A stretch of 5,764 bases of DNA, from positions 1 to 5,764 of the forward strand of contig JBIKVN010000211.1 of NCBI GenBank assembly GCA_044356865.1. Direction: 5' to 3'. The stretch is from JBEIUL01 sp044356865 (GTDB lineage Bacteria > Planctomycetota > Phycisphaerae > Phycisphaerales > SM1A02). Shown here piece by piece: positions 1 to 5,764 of this stretch. The stretch's first letter is position 1; each line of letters starts with the position of its first letter. Made by a program: the position numbers and the translations under genes. The notes beneath the pieces were generated by a model. That model searched no databases. It was not told the origin of the DNA and saw only the letters and a list, made by a program, of their open reading frames with translations.

Positions 1-929
1 CCCTCGAGTTCGAGACCCGTCACGCCGTCTTCGGGATCAGCGGCGATTGCGGCCAGGGCATGGAGATCATGGCCGAGGCGATCAACGACCAGGGCCTGTC
101 GGTGTCCAGCAACGAGATGGACGGATCCGTGACCCCGGCCTACCCGGCGGGAGGCGAGGCCCGGTACCTCGCCGCGAACGACCTCGGGCTCTACATGCTG
201 GGCAACTTCCGCACGGTGGCCGAGGTGCGGCAGGCCCTCGAGCGCGGGGACCTGCGGGTCTGGCTGCCCGAGCTGCCGGTCATGGGCAACGCCAAGGCGC
301 CGTTGCATTACGTGTTCTTCGACCGGACCGGGTCGGGGATCGTGGTCGAGTACCTCGATGGCCGGCAGACCATCTACGACAACCCGGTGGGGGTGGCGAC
401 GAACGCCCCCGAGTTCGGCTGGCACCTGAAGAACCTCGACAACTACGCGTTCCTCTCGAACGTCGACCGGAACCGCGGCACCTTCGGCAAGCTCGCGGTC
501 ACCGCTCCCGATGCCGGCAGCGCCCTCGCGAGCGTCCCGTCCATTCAGATCTCGGCGGGGCGTTTCGTCAAGGCGGCCTACTACGTGACCTACGCCCGCA
601 AGGCGTCGTCGCCGGACCAGGCCGTGATCACCCTCGGCCACATCCTCAACAACTTCGACCGGGTCTACGACCTCTCCACCGACCAGGGTTCCGGCAGCGA
701 GGGCGCCTCGGCGGATTCGGTGTCGAGCGAGGTGACGCAGTTCACCTGGATGAACGACAAGGCGCGGAACCGCTACTACCTCCGGACGATCGACGCGCTG
801 AACTTCGCGACCTTCGAGCTCGACCGGCTCTCGTCGATCAAGCGGGTGGTCAAGGTGCCGCTGGCTCAGATCAACGATGCCCGCCTGGACGGGACGCAGG
901 TCTTGCTCGACGCGGCCAAGGGACCGTGA
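1..929 (+). CDS. Choloylglycine hydrolase / penicillin V acylase family amidase, 5'-truncated by window edge
   Basis: This is the C-terminal 308 residues of an Ntn-hydrolase amidase of the CBAH family (bile salt hydrolases, penicillin V acylases, some acyl-homoserine-lactone acylases), which cleaves linear amide C-N bonds. The frame is open from base 3 with no credible start, so the gene begins outside the window and the N-terminal Cys nucleophile cannot be checked. Numbering from the Met at 60, visible family segments are AINDQGL (7-13), LGNFRTVAEVRQAL (47-60), APLHYVFFDRTG (80-91), the block DNPVGVATNAPEFGWHLKNL (107-126) with the expected active-site Asn (N115, 402-404), and GRFVKAAYY (167-175) with the expected active-site Arg (R168, 561-563). 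A C-terminal TQFTW...YYLRTID segment also matches the family. Members usually have roughly 315-370 residues, so only a short N-terminal part is missing. Family assignment is strong. The substrate (bile salt, penicillin V, acyl-homoserine lactone or other) cannot be told. It converges on the minus-strand HAD gene, overlapping it by 59 bp. Confidence 0.9.
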   Translation, partial: LEFETRHAVFGISGDCGQGMEIMAEAINDQGLSVSSNEMDGSVTPAYPAGGEARYLAANDLGLYMLGNFRTVAEVRQALERGDLRVWLPELPVMGNAKAPLHYVFFDRTGSGIVVEYLDGRQTIYDNPVGVATNAPEFGWHLKNLDNYAFLSNVDRNRGTFGKLAVTAPDAGSALASVPSIQISAGRFVKAAYYVTYARKASSPDQAVITLGHILNNFDRVYDLSTDQGSGSEGASADSVSSEVTQFTWMNDKARNRYYLRTIDALNFATFELDRLSSIKRVVKVPLAQINDARLDGTQVLLDAAKGP

Positions 930-1584
930 GCGACGGTTCGGGCCGGATCCGGATGCCGCGTTCCCGCAGCGCGACCGTCACCTGCGCCGCCGGATCGCTG
1001 GCGTGCTCGACGAGCACCGCGTCCCAGCCGAGTCGCCGCGCGGTCGCGATGTTCTCGGCGAGGTCGTCGAAGAAGAGGATCTCGTCGCCGCGCACGCCGC
1101 GCTCGGCCTCGAGCCTTCGGTAGATCGGCTCGTCCGGCTTCGCGAGGCCCCAGAGGTGCGAGGCGTGGCGATGCCGCAGCGCCCGCAGCGCGGGCATCGT
1201 CTCGAGGACCTCCCAGTGGTGCGGGTCGGTGTTCGAGAGGCACGCGGTCGCGAGGCCCGCGGCGCCGATCGCCGCGATGACCTCGGCCATGCCCGGGTAC
1301 TCGCCGCGCAACACCGCCGCGTGGATCGCCGCGGCCTCGTGCGGGGCGTAGAGGCCGTCGAGGGCCTCGCTCATGCGGCGATGGAGCTCGGCGGGCGGCA
1401 CCTGCCCGAGCGTGTTCGCCGCGAGCAGCCGCTCGATCGCCGCCCGGTTTCGCTTGAAGTCCGCCCGCTCGAGCCCCGCCCGATCGCGCAGCGGCACGCC
1501 CGCGGCCAGCGTCGCTTCCTCGAAGGTGCGGCAGATCCGCACGACGACGCCCCCGAGATCGAACACGACCAGTCGCGGAGTCAT
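871..1584 (-). CDS. HAD-superfamily hydrolase, subfamily IA, YihX-like phosphatase
   Basis: Predicted cytoplasmic Mg-dependent phosphatase of 237 residues. All four HAD motifs are visible: motif I FDLGGVVV (nucleophile D9), motif II LSNTD (S117), motif III with Lys in [10 protein letters not shown] (K149), and motif [11 protein letters not shown] (D173, D174). The helical cap lies between residues about 16 and 95. The DLG form of motif I, plus SNT and FFDD.A.NI, resembles E. coli YihX (alpha-D-glucose-1-phosphate phosphatase; DLGN, SNTN, FFDDNADNI). HAD substrates cannot be read from sequence, so sugar phosphate is only a guess. The ATG at 1584-1582 overlaps the tadA stop TGA (1583-1581) as ATGA. 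No Shine-Dalgarno is evident, so translational coupling is likely. The open frame extends upstream to 1851, but that part is an out-of-frame reading of tadA. The last 20 or so residues, rich in Arg and Pro, go past the fold and are read antisense to the 3' end of the acylase gene. This is the last gene of the minus-strand string. Confidence 0.88.
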   Translation of the reverse strand: MTPRLVVFDLGGVVVRICRTFEEATLAAGVPLRDRAGLERADFKRNRAAIERLLAANTLGQVPPAELHRRMSEALDGLYAPHEAAAIHAAVLRGEYPGMAEVIAAIGAAGLATACLSNTDPHHWEVLETMPALRALRHRHASHLWGLAKPDEPIYRRLEAERGVRGDEILFFDDLAENIATARRLGWDAVLVEHASDPAAQVTVALRERGIRIRPEPSLTVPWPRRARPASRPGGHR

Positions 1585-2153
1585 GCCGGGGAAGATACGG
1601 CCGCCCCCGCCTTCCGCTCGGCCCGCCGCCGCCGGAAGAACTCGCTCAGGAGCGCCCCGCAGCGGCGCTGCAGCACGCCGCCGTGGATCTCGGGGCGATG
1701 GTTCAGCCGCGGGTCGCTGGTGATGCGGTAGAGCGTCTCGCACGCGCCGGCCTTCGGGTCGGTCGCCCCGTAGATCACCCGGCCGACGCGGGCGTTCACG
1801 ATCGCTCCCGCGCACATCGGGCAGGGCTCGAGCGTCACCGCGAGCGAACACTCGGCCAGCCGCCAGCCGCGCAACCGCCGGCCCGCCTCGCGGATCGCCA
1901 CGAGTTCCGCGTGCCCCGTCGGGTCGGCGGTCGCCTCGCGATCGTTCGCGGCTTCCGCGATCACCTCGCCGTCGCGGTAGACCACCGCGCCGACCGGCAC
2001 CTCGCCCGCCGCCGCGGCGAGCCGCGCCAGCATGATCGCCCGCTCGAGCATGTCGAGGTCGACCTCCTCGAGCCCTGGATGCCCCGCCAGCTCGCGGTGA
2101 CGCGTCGCGAGGAACCGTCGCCGACGCGCCCGGATCCGCCGGGCCGCGCTCAC
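1581..2153 (-). CDS. tadA: tRNA-specific adenosine deaminase TadA
   Basis: Zinc-dependent deaminase that converts A34 to inosine in the tRNA anticodon (classically tRNA-Arg ACG), allowing wobble decoding; cytoplasmic. With the GTG at 2153 it has 190 residues. The cytidine/deoxycytidylate deaminase signature is intact: GHAELVAI (Zn ligand H81, proton-shuttling E83) and [10 protein letters not shown] (Zn ligands C111 and C114). EVPVGAVV (51-58) and the [13 protein letters not shown] segment (125-137) are typical of TadA. The start is inferred: the GTG at 2153-2151 overlaps the tatC stop TGA (2152-2150) as GTGA, with a purine-rich GGGGCGAGG just upstream. This gives a basic Arg-rich N-terminal extension of about 34 residues before [10 protein letters not shown]. 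An alternative start is the Met at residue 35 (ATG 2051-2049), which would give 156 residues, closer to usual TadA length. The C-terminal DPRLNHR (147-153) replaces the usual loop and looks Planctomycetota-like to me. Guanine deaminase relatives share the fold, but the motif set favours TadA. Confidence 0.93.
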   Translation of the reverse strand: MSAARRIRARRRRFLATRHRELAGHPGLEEVDLDMLERAIMLARLAAAAGEVPVGAVVYRDGEVIAEAANDREATADPTGHAELVAIREAGRRLRGWRLAECSLAVTLEPCPMCAGAIVNARVGRVIYGATDPKAGACETLYRITSDPRLNHRPEIHGGVLQRRCGALLSEFFRRRRAERKAGAAVSSPA

Positions 2154-3181
2154 GCCTCGCCCCTGCTTCGCATCCGCCGCCAGAAGCCGCGGAAGACCGT
2201 GCCCTCGCCGACCGCCGAGGGCGGGGCGATCTTGAGCAGCAGGATGCCGAGCTCGTAGAGGAGATACAGCGGCACCATCATGAGCGACATCGACAGCAGG
2301 TCGCTCGTCGGCGTCACCACCGCCGCGACGATCGCGATGATCAAGAGGGCATAGCGACGGTTCCGCGAGAGCGTCTCGGGCCGCACGATGCCGACCCAAC
2401 CGAGCAGGAGGATCACCAGCGGCGTCTGGTACGCGATCGCGATGCCCAGCATCATGAGCAGCACGAACGAGATGTACTCGCCGAGCCGGTACTCCTGGAT
2501 GTACGCCCCGCCGCCGCGGGCGAGCGGCACGGTGAGCACCTCGGCGGGCAGCCCGCCGCCCGGGTCGATCGCCACGCACAGCGTCCGCTCGGGCAACTTG
2601 ATCCATGCCTGTCCCGGCCGGACCTCGGCGGGGCTTTCGGTCACGGTCGGGATCCCGCCCGTTCCCGCGTCTGGCCCCGCCCCCGCCACCCACGCCGGCG
2701 GCGGCGGCGGCGTGTCCATCCCGTAGGCCACCAGCACCTGCAGCGAGAAGGGCAGCAGCACCCAGTAAAGCGTCGCGATCCCCGCCAGCACCAGGGCGAT
2801 CGAGCCGGGAATCAGCAGCCGCGCGAACCGCCGCTCGTGCTCGTAGAGCCCGGGCTCGATGAATTTCCACGCCTGCCAGAGGATCCACGGCGCCGACAGC
2901 ACGATCGCCGTCACGAAGGCCAGCTTGATGTCGACCGCCATCGTCTCGGTCGGGCTCAGGGCCTGCAGGTGCTGCGGCAACCCGTTCGCCGCCAGGGCCT
3001 CGAGCAGCGGCGCGATCAGGATCGCCCGCACCCGGTCGGCCACGAGGAAGACCAGCACCGCCAGCGGGATCGGCACCGCCAGCGCCAGCATCACCCGCCG
3101 CCGCAGCTCCTCGAGATGGTCGCCGAAGGGCATGATCGCGCCTTCGCCGCGGGCGGAACTGTTGCGGTCGTCGCGGGCCAT
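2150..3181 (-). CDS. tatC: Sec-independent (twin-arginine) protein translocase subunit TatC, with enlarged periplasmic loop
   Basis: TatC is the inner-membrane receptor that binds twin-arginine signal peptides and, with TatA/TatB, exports folded proteins. The 343-residue product shows the N-terminal HLEELRRR (22-29, E25 matching E. coli Glu15), SPTETM before TM2, and the first cytoplasmic-loop signature [12 protein letters not shown] (F107 and E116 matching E. coli Phe94 and Glu103, the signal-peptide site). Six hydrophobic segments are visible, about 31-48, 83-104, 122-150, 235-264, 277-292 and 295-317. The YISFVLLMM start of TM4, [11 protein letters not shown] and TPTSDLLS are also typical. 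It is longer than usual (E. coli 258 residues) mainly because of a loop of about 75 residues between TM3 and TM4 (155-230), which begins with five prolines and is glycine-rich. The ATG at 3181 has no clear ribosome site. The Met at residue 17 (ATG 3133-3131) has GAAGG 7 bases upstream and would give 327 residues, so the start is uncertain. It follows tatD by 35 bp and overlaps tadA as GTGA. No tatA or tatB is in the window. Confidence 0.93.
   Translation of the reverse strand: MARDDRNSSARGEGAIMPFGDHLEELRRRVMLALAVPIPLAVLVFLVADRVRAILIAPLLEALAANGLPQHLQALSPTETMAVDIKLAFVTAIVLSAPWILWQAWKFIEPGLYEHERRFARLLIPGSIALVLAGIATLYWVLLPFSLQVLVAYGMDTPPPPPAWVAGAGPDAGTGGIPTVTESPAEVRPGQAWIKLPERTLCVAIDPGGGLPAEVLTVPLARGGGAYIQEYRLGEYISFVLLMMLGIAIAYQTPLVILLLGWVGIVRPETLSRNRRYALLIIAIVAAVVTPTSDLLSMSLMMVPLYLLYELGILLLKIAPPSAVGEGTVFRGFWRRMRSRGEA
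2696..2712. repeat. Short CGG trinucleotide run inside tatC
   Basis: Five tandem CGG units plus two bases on the + strand, read as five CCG proline codons (residues 158-162 of TatC) at the start of the enlarged TM3-TM4 loop. Gain or loss of units would keep the frame and change only the proline linker length. It may simply reflect high GC content. Confidence 0.6.
3141..3145 (-). promoter_or_regulatory. Candidate ribosome binding site for an internal tatC start
   Basis: GAAGG on the minus strand, 7 bases before the ATG at 3133-3131 (Met17 of the long tatC reading). The outer ATG at 3181 has no comparable purine run. A start here would still include the whole conserved HLEELRRR region, so it is a real alternative. 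Confidence 0.4.
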
Positions 3182-3216
3182 CGGGAAGCGGGGATTCTAC
3201 GGTCTCCACGGGGGCT

Positions 3217-4014
3217 TCAGGCCGGGATGCGGAAGCCGAAGAACCGCTCGACGTTCGCGTCGAGCCGCTCGCCGAGCGCCGCCGCATCGACATCCCGCAG
3301 CTCGGCGAGCCGGCGGATCACGTCGGCGACGAAGCGCGGCCGGTTCGGCCGCACCGTGCGGTGCGGTTCGGGCGTGAGGAACGGGCTGTCGGTCTCGGCC
3401 AGGAGCCGGTCCTCGGGCACCAGCCGCGCCGCCTCGGCCACCCCGGTCGCGTTCCGGAAGGTCACGACGCCGGTGAACGAGATCCACGCCCCGAAGTCGA
3501 GCACCAGCCGCGCCTCGCGCGGCCCGCCGGTGAAGCAGTGGAAGACGAAGCGGTCCCGCGGAAGCCCGCTCGCGGCGAGGATCGGCAGGAGCTCGTCGAA
3601 CGCCTCGCGGCAGTGGATCACGATCGGCTTCTCCAGCCCTTCCGCCCGCCACCGCCCGATCGCCGCGAGCTGCTCGTCGAGCACCGAGCGCTGCGCTTCC
3701 TGCGTCGGCGTCGGGTAGTGCCGGTCGAGGCCGAGTTCGCCCCACGCGACGCAGCGAGCATCGAGCCCGCACGCTCGCATCCGTTCCCAGTCGCGGATCT
3801 CCTCCGCCGGCCGGTCGGCGTAGAGCGGATGCACGCCCGCGGTCGAGCGGATCCGCGGATCGCCCCGCGCCAGCTCGAGGGCCCGTTCCGCGTCGGCGAT
3901 GGTGGTCGCGACGGAAATCGCCCCGCGCACGCCGTGGGCCGCCGCCTCGTCGAGGATCTCCGTCGCCCGCCCGCGGAACTCGGGGAACGTCAGGTGGCAG
4001 TGGGTATCGATCAC
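3217..4014 (-). CDS. TatD family metal-dependent hydrolase (3'-5' DNase-type)
   Basis: TIM-barrel metal-dependent hydrolase of 265 residues, the normal TatD length. E. coli TatD is a cytoplasmic Mg-dependent 3'-5' exonuclease linked to DNA repair, and paralogues include YcfH and YjjV. The expected metal ligands are all present: H5 and H7 in DTHCHL, E93 in [10 protein letters not shown]134 in [10 protein letters not shown]159 in FHCFTG, and D209 in [13 protein letters not shown]. The start is the GTG at 4014-4012, just before the conserved IDTHCHL. It overlaps the antiporter stop TGA (4013-4011) as GTGA and has GGAG 8 bases upstream. The frame stays open much further upstream (to 4905), but that is an out-of-frame reading of the antiporter. 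It sits directly upstream of tatC. TatD was named from the E. coli tatABCD operon, although there it is not needed for Tat export. Which paralogue this is (TatD, YcfH or YjjV type) cannot be settled, so no symbol is given. Confidence 0.93.
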   Translation of the reverse strand: MIDTHCHLTFPEFRGRATEILDEAAAHGVRGAISVATTIADAERALELARGDPRIRSTAGVHPLYADRPAEEIRDWERMRACGLDARCVAWGELGLDRHYPTPTQEAQRSVLDEQLAAIGRWRAEGLEKPIVIHCREAFDELLPILAASGLPRDRFVFHCFTGGPREARLVLDFGAWISFTGVVTFRNATGVAEAARLVPEDRLLAETDSPFLTPEPHRTVRPNRPRFVADVIRRLAELRDVDAAALGERLDANVERFFGFRIPA

Positions 4015-5396
4015 GCGGGTCGCTCCGGGACTTCGCCCGCGCGGCGCAGGCCCCACGCGAACAGCGGGGGACCGATCAGCTCGTGGAAGGCGATCATCGT
4101 CACGAAAATGGTGTAAACCGGCACCGCGAAGCCGAAGTCGGCGAACGAGTGCTCGAACTCGCGGGCGAGGGCCAGCGAGACGCCCGCCTGGGCGATGAAG
4201 CCGGTCCAGGCCCAGCGGCGGGCCGGTTCCGGCACGCCGGCCCGGCCCATCGCCCACGAGACCGCGAACGCCATGAGCGCCAGGCGCCCCGCGACGAGCC
4301 CGAGGGCGAGCGGCCAGACCGAGGCGAGGGCCCGCAGGTCGATCGAGGCCCCGGCGTTGGCGAAGAACACCACCGAGACCGGCAGCATGATGTCCTGCAC
4401 GTTCCGGAAGAGACGGCTCGTCTTGGCGGGCCAGACGTTCGCCTGCACGAAGCCGGCCGAGAGGCCCACGAGCAGCGGCGAGAGATGGAGGAACTCCGAC
4501 ACGACCGCGATGCCGAGGCCGAGGCCCGCGATCACCAGGCCGATCCGCCCGTCCGCCCGCTCGACGACCAGACGCGAGAGGACGCCGACGAGCCCGCCGA
4601 TCGCCAGCGAGCCGAGCAGGTGCCAGGCCAGGCCTTGGATCGCGGTCCGGTCGAGGCCGGGGGCCCCTTCGCCGGTGGAAAGTGCGGCGACGCCGATCGC
4701 GAACAGCACCGTCGCGAGCACGATGAGCAGCAGGTCCTTCGCGACGGTGGTGGTGAGGACCGCATCCCGCATCGGGCCCCGGGCGCCAAGCTCCTTCAGC
4801 ACCGCGATCACGATCGCGGGGCTGTTTCCCATGGCCAGGAACCCCGCGATGGCCGCGACCACCACGATCTCCCGGGTGGCGAGTCCGGCCAGCGGCGCGA
4901 TCCACGGGGCCAGCAGGCCGATCGCCAGCGCGATGGGCACGAGCACGAACGCCGCCTCGCCGGCGAGCACGAGCGCCACCGCCCGCGCGGAACGACGGAA
5001 CGTGCGGATCTGGATCTCCCCGCCCGCCATGAGCGCGATGAGGGCGATGGCAAGCGAGTCGACCAGCCGCAGCGGACCGCGGTGGGCCTCGGGCACCAGC
5101 GGTACGACGCCCGGCAGGAAACTCGCGGCGCTCGTGCCGAAGACCAGGCCGAACACGAGGTAGCCGCTCAACCGCGGCAGTCCCGCGGTCGCCACCAGCT
5201 CGCCGGCCAGCCAGCCGCCGACCAGCGTGAAGCCCAGCGAGAGCCCGATCGCGAGGCTCCGCCGGTCGAGCTCGATGAAGTCGCCGAGCAGCCCGCGCAG
5301 CACGAAGGACTCCTCGCCGGAACCCGCGCCGCGAACGACGGTGACGATCGCCACCAGCAGCCCGAGCGCCGCGCTGACCGCCAGGGCCCGCCTCAT
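4011..5396 (-). CDS. Cation:proton antiporter, CPA2-like, with Lys-Asp core pair
   Basis: Predicted 461-residue inner-membrane transporter exchanging Na+ or K+ for H+. Hydrophobic segments run almost end to end, about 12-14 in all. A CPA2-type N-terminal unit GLPRLSGYLVFGLVFG (72-87) follows a first membrane segment. Residues 190-203 (GNSPAIVIAVLKEL) match the SPA-centred discontinuous helix of the CPA fold, and VAKDLLLIVLATVLF (218-232) is the following helix, with K220-D221 (4739-4734) where CPA2 proteins usually have Asp-Asp and CPA1 Asn-Asp. Later segments VVFFANAGASID (342-353), IAQAGVSLALA (401-411) and a final helix ending FHELIGPPLFAWGL (437-450) also fit CPA2. There is no C-terminal TrkA-N or TrkA-C regulatory domain. 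The ATG at 5396-5394 overlaps the upstream stop TGA (5395-5393) as ATGA and has GGAAGGGG 5 bases before it, which supports this start over the longer open frame to 5597. Ion selectivity is not predictable here. Confidence 0.87.
   Translation of the reverse strand: MRRALAVSAALGLLVAIVTVVRGAGSGEESFVLRGLLGDFIELDRRSLAIGLSLGFTLVGGWLAGELVATAGLPRLSGYLVFGLVFGTSAASFLPGVVPLVPEAHRGPLRLVDSLAIALIALMAGGEIQIRTFRRSARAVALVLAGEAAFVLVPIALAIGLLAPWIAPLAGLATREIVVVAAIAGFLAMGNSPAIVIAVLKELGARGPMRDAVLTTTVAKDLLLIVLATVLFAIGVAALSTGEGAPGLDRTAIQGLAWHLLGSLAIGGLVGVLSRLVVERADGRIGLVIAGLGLGIAVVSEFLHLSPLLVGLSAGFVQANVWPAKTSRLFRNVQDIMLPVSVVFFANAGASIDLRALASVWPLALGLVAGRLALMAFAVSWAMGRAGVPEPARRWAWTGFIAQAGVSLALAREFEHSFADFGFAVPVYTIFVTMIAFHELIGPPLFAWGLRRAGEVPERPA
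4023..4026 (-). promoter_or_regulatory. Ribosome binding site of the tatD-family gene
   Basis: GGAG on the minus strand, 8 bases before the GTG at 4014. It lies inside the antiporter 3' end and supports the GTGA-overlap start for the TatD-type protein. Confidence 0.55.
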
Positions 5397-5764
5397 GCCG
5401 ACCCCTTCCGTCGCGGGACGAGTTGCAGGAGGAACATCGTCGCGCCGACCACCAGCGTGGCCGCGAGCAGCGTCTTGCGAAGCTGGGTGTCCTGCAGCAA
5501 GACCGCGGCCGAGGCGATCGCCACGGCGATCGGGGCGGGACGGCGGGCGATCGACCGGAGGGCGGGACGGGAAAGCCCGCCGCCGAGGTCCGACCAAGCC
5601 GCCGCCTCCGGCTTCAGGAAGAGCCGCACCACGATCAGCATCGCCGCCAACGCCGCCAGCAGCGGGGCATCGACCGGCCCGAGCAGCAGTCCGGCCAGCA
5701 GGAAGAGCGCCACCGCCAGTACCGGCTCGGCCTCGTGGATGCGCTCGGAAAGCGTGCGCACGCT
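5393..5764 (-). CDS. C-terminal part of an integral membrane protein, possibly a second antiporter-type transporter; 5' end outside window
   Basis: Open from the right edge of the window to the TGA at 5395-5393. The only early start-like codon is a GTG at 5761-5759, with a sense codon (Ser) before it, so I take it as internal and the gene as truncated. About 123 residues are visible. Numbering from that GTG, hydrophobic segments lie at about 13-30 (PVLAVALFLLAGLLLGPV), 32-49, 75-90 and 98-115, with an ALRSIARR basic stretch between the second and third. The order amphipathic lead, FLLAG helix, then a helix ending VVRLFLK, then two more helices resembles the C-terminal end of CPA-type antiporters, where a FF.laG helix is followed by a helix ending in R..gK. 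The match is weak and made by eye, so an unrelated membrane protein is possible. It overlaps the complete antiporter gene by the ATGA start/stop, so the two are likely coupled. Confidence 0.7.
   Translation of the reverse strand, partial: SVRTLSERIHEAEPVLAVALFLLAGLLLGPVDAPLLAALAAMLIVVRLFLKPEAAAWSDLGGGLSRPALRSIARRPAPIAVAIASAAVLLQDTQLRKTLLAATLVVGATMFLLQLVPRRKGSA
5402..5409 (-). promoter_or_regulatory. Strong ribosome binding site of the antiporter gene
   Basis: GGAAGGGG on the minus strand, 5 bases before the ATG at 5396, inside the end of the upstream gene. It is the clearest Shine-Dalgarno-like site in the window and fixes the antiporter start. Confidence 0.65.

Noticed and set aside
943..952. 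CCGGATCCGG perfect palindrome
   Set aside because: It lies inside the HAD coding region, is very short, has no T-run, and such palindromes are expected by chance at this GC content. It is not called as a terminator or operator.
47..1123. Long plus-strand open frame overlapping the acylase gene in another frame
   Set aside because: Its product is a low-complexity Arg/Gly/Pro mix with no family motifs, while the frame starting at base 3 gives a clear CBAH-family protein. It is a high-GC shadow.
877..1731. Plus-strand open frame antisense to the HAD and tadA genes
   Set aside because: The composition is Arg/Ala/Pro-rich without recognisable domains. The opposite strand encodes two proteins with complete catalytic motifs.
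1585..1851. Upstream extension of the HAD frame to an earlier start
   Set aside because: The added residues are an out-of-frame reading of tadA. The Met at 1584 lies directly before the conserved motif I strand and overlaps the tadA stop.
3182..3216. Gap between tatD and tatC as a possible promoter or terminator
   Set aside because: Thirty-five bases with no hairpin plus T-run and no convincing -35/-10 pair. It is treated as an ordinary intra-operon spacer.
2837..4116. Several overlapping plus-strand open frames antisense to tatC and tatD
   Set aside because: All yield Arg/His/Gln- or Ser-rich sequence without family features, whereas the minus-strand frames are well-conserved proteins.
4015..4905. 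Long upstream extension of the TatD frame
   Set aside because: It reads the antiporter gene out of frame. The GTG at 4014 lies immediately before IDTHCHL and gives the normal family length.
4195..5163. 322-codon plus-strand open frame antisense to the antiporter
   Set aside because: Ser/Arg/Thr/Pro-rich product with no hydrophobic or motif structure. This is the expected antisense image of a GC-rich membrane-protein gene.
5397..5597. Upstream extension of the antiporter frame
   Set aside because: The added part is Arg/Pro-rich and out of frame with the upstream membrane protein. The ATG at 5396 has a strong ribosome site and a hydrophobic N-terminus.
1..5764. Whole window searched for a defence system, mobile element, CRISPR array, RNA gene or novel system
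   Set aside because: All the coding space is filled by recognisable housekeeping-type genes on consistent strands. I saw no long repeats, transposase motifs, tRNA-like cloverleaf or array structure.

Overview
This is a GC-rich bacterial window with six protein-coding genes, two of them cut by the window edges. It has almost no non-coding DNA, and I see no RNA genes, insertion sequences or CRISPR arrays. The organism is not identifiable with certainty. The TatC protein carries a long insertion in an extracytoplasmic loop, and the TadA C-terminal region contains a DPRLNHR-type segment. Both remind me of Planctomycetota proteins, possibly the Phycisphaerae side. This is an impression from memory, not a search result.

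Left edge (1-929, + strand): the C-terminal 308 residues of a choloylglycine hydrolase / penicillin V acylase-type Ntn hydrolase. Its N-terminal nucleophile lies outside the window.

The rest (871-5764, - strand) is one tightly packed gene string, read right to left: (i) the C-terminal part of a membrane protein that looks like a transporter of the cation:proton antiporter type; (ii) a complete CPA2-like cation:proton antiporter; (iii) a TatD-family metal-dependent hydrolase/DNase; (iv) tatC, the twin-arginine translocase receptor; (v) tadA, the tRNA adenosine deaminase that makes the wobble inosine; (vi) a HAD-superfamily phosphatase of the YihX-like type. Four of the five junctions are 4-base start/stop overlaps (ATGA or GTGA). 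Only tatD-tatC has a gap, of 35 bp or, with an alternative start, 83 bp. This suggests one polycistronic, translationally coupled unit. The last gene runs 59 bp into the 3' end of the convergent acylase gene.

Functionally the string mixes ion homeostasis (antiporters), folded-protein export (TatC), nucleic-acid and tRNA maintenance (TatD, TadA) and small-molecule dephosphorylation (HAD). It reads as a housekeeping operon, not a defence or mobile system. I find no convincing undescribed system. The most interesting points are the TatC loop insertion, the Lys-Asp pair where CPA antiporters usually have Asp-Asp or Asn-Asp, the possible tandem antiporter pair, and the tatD-tatC linkage without tatA/tatB in view.
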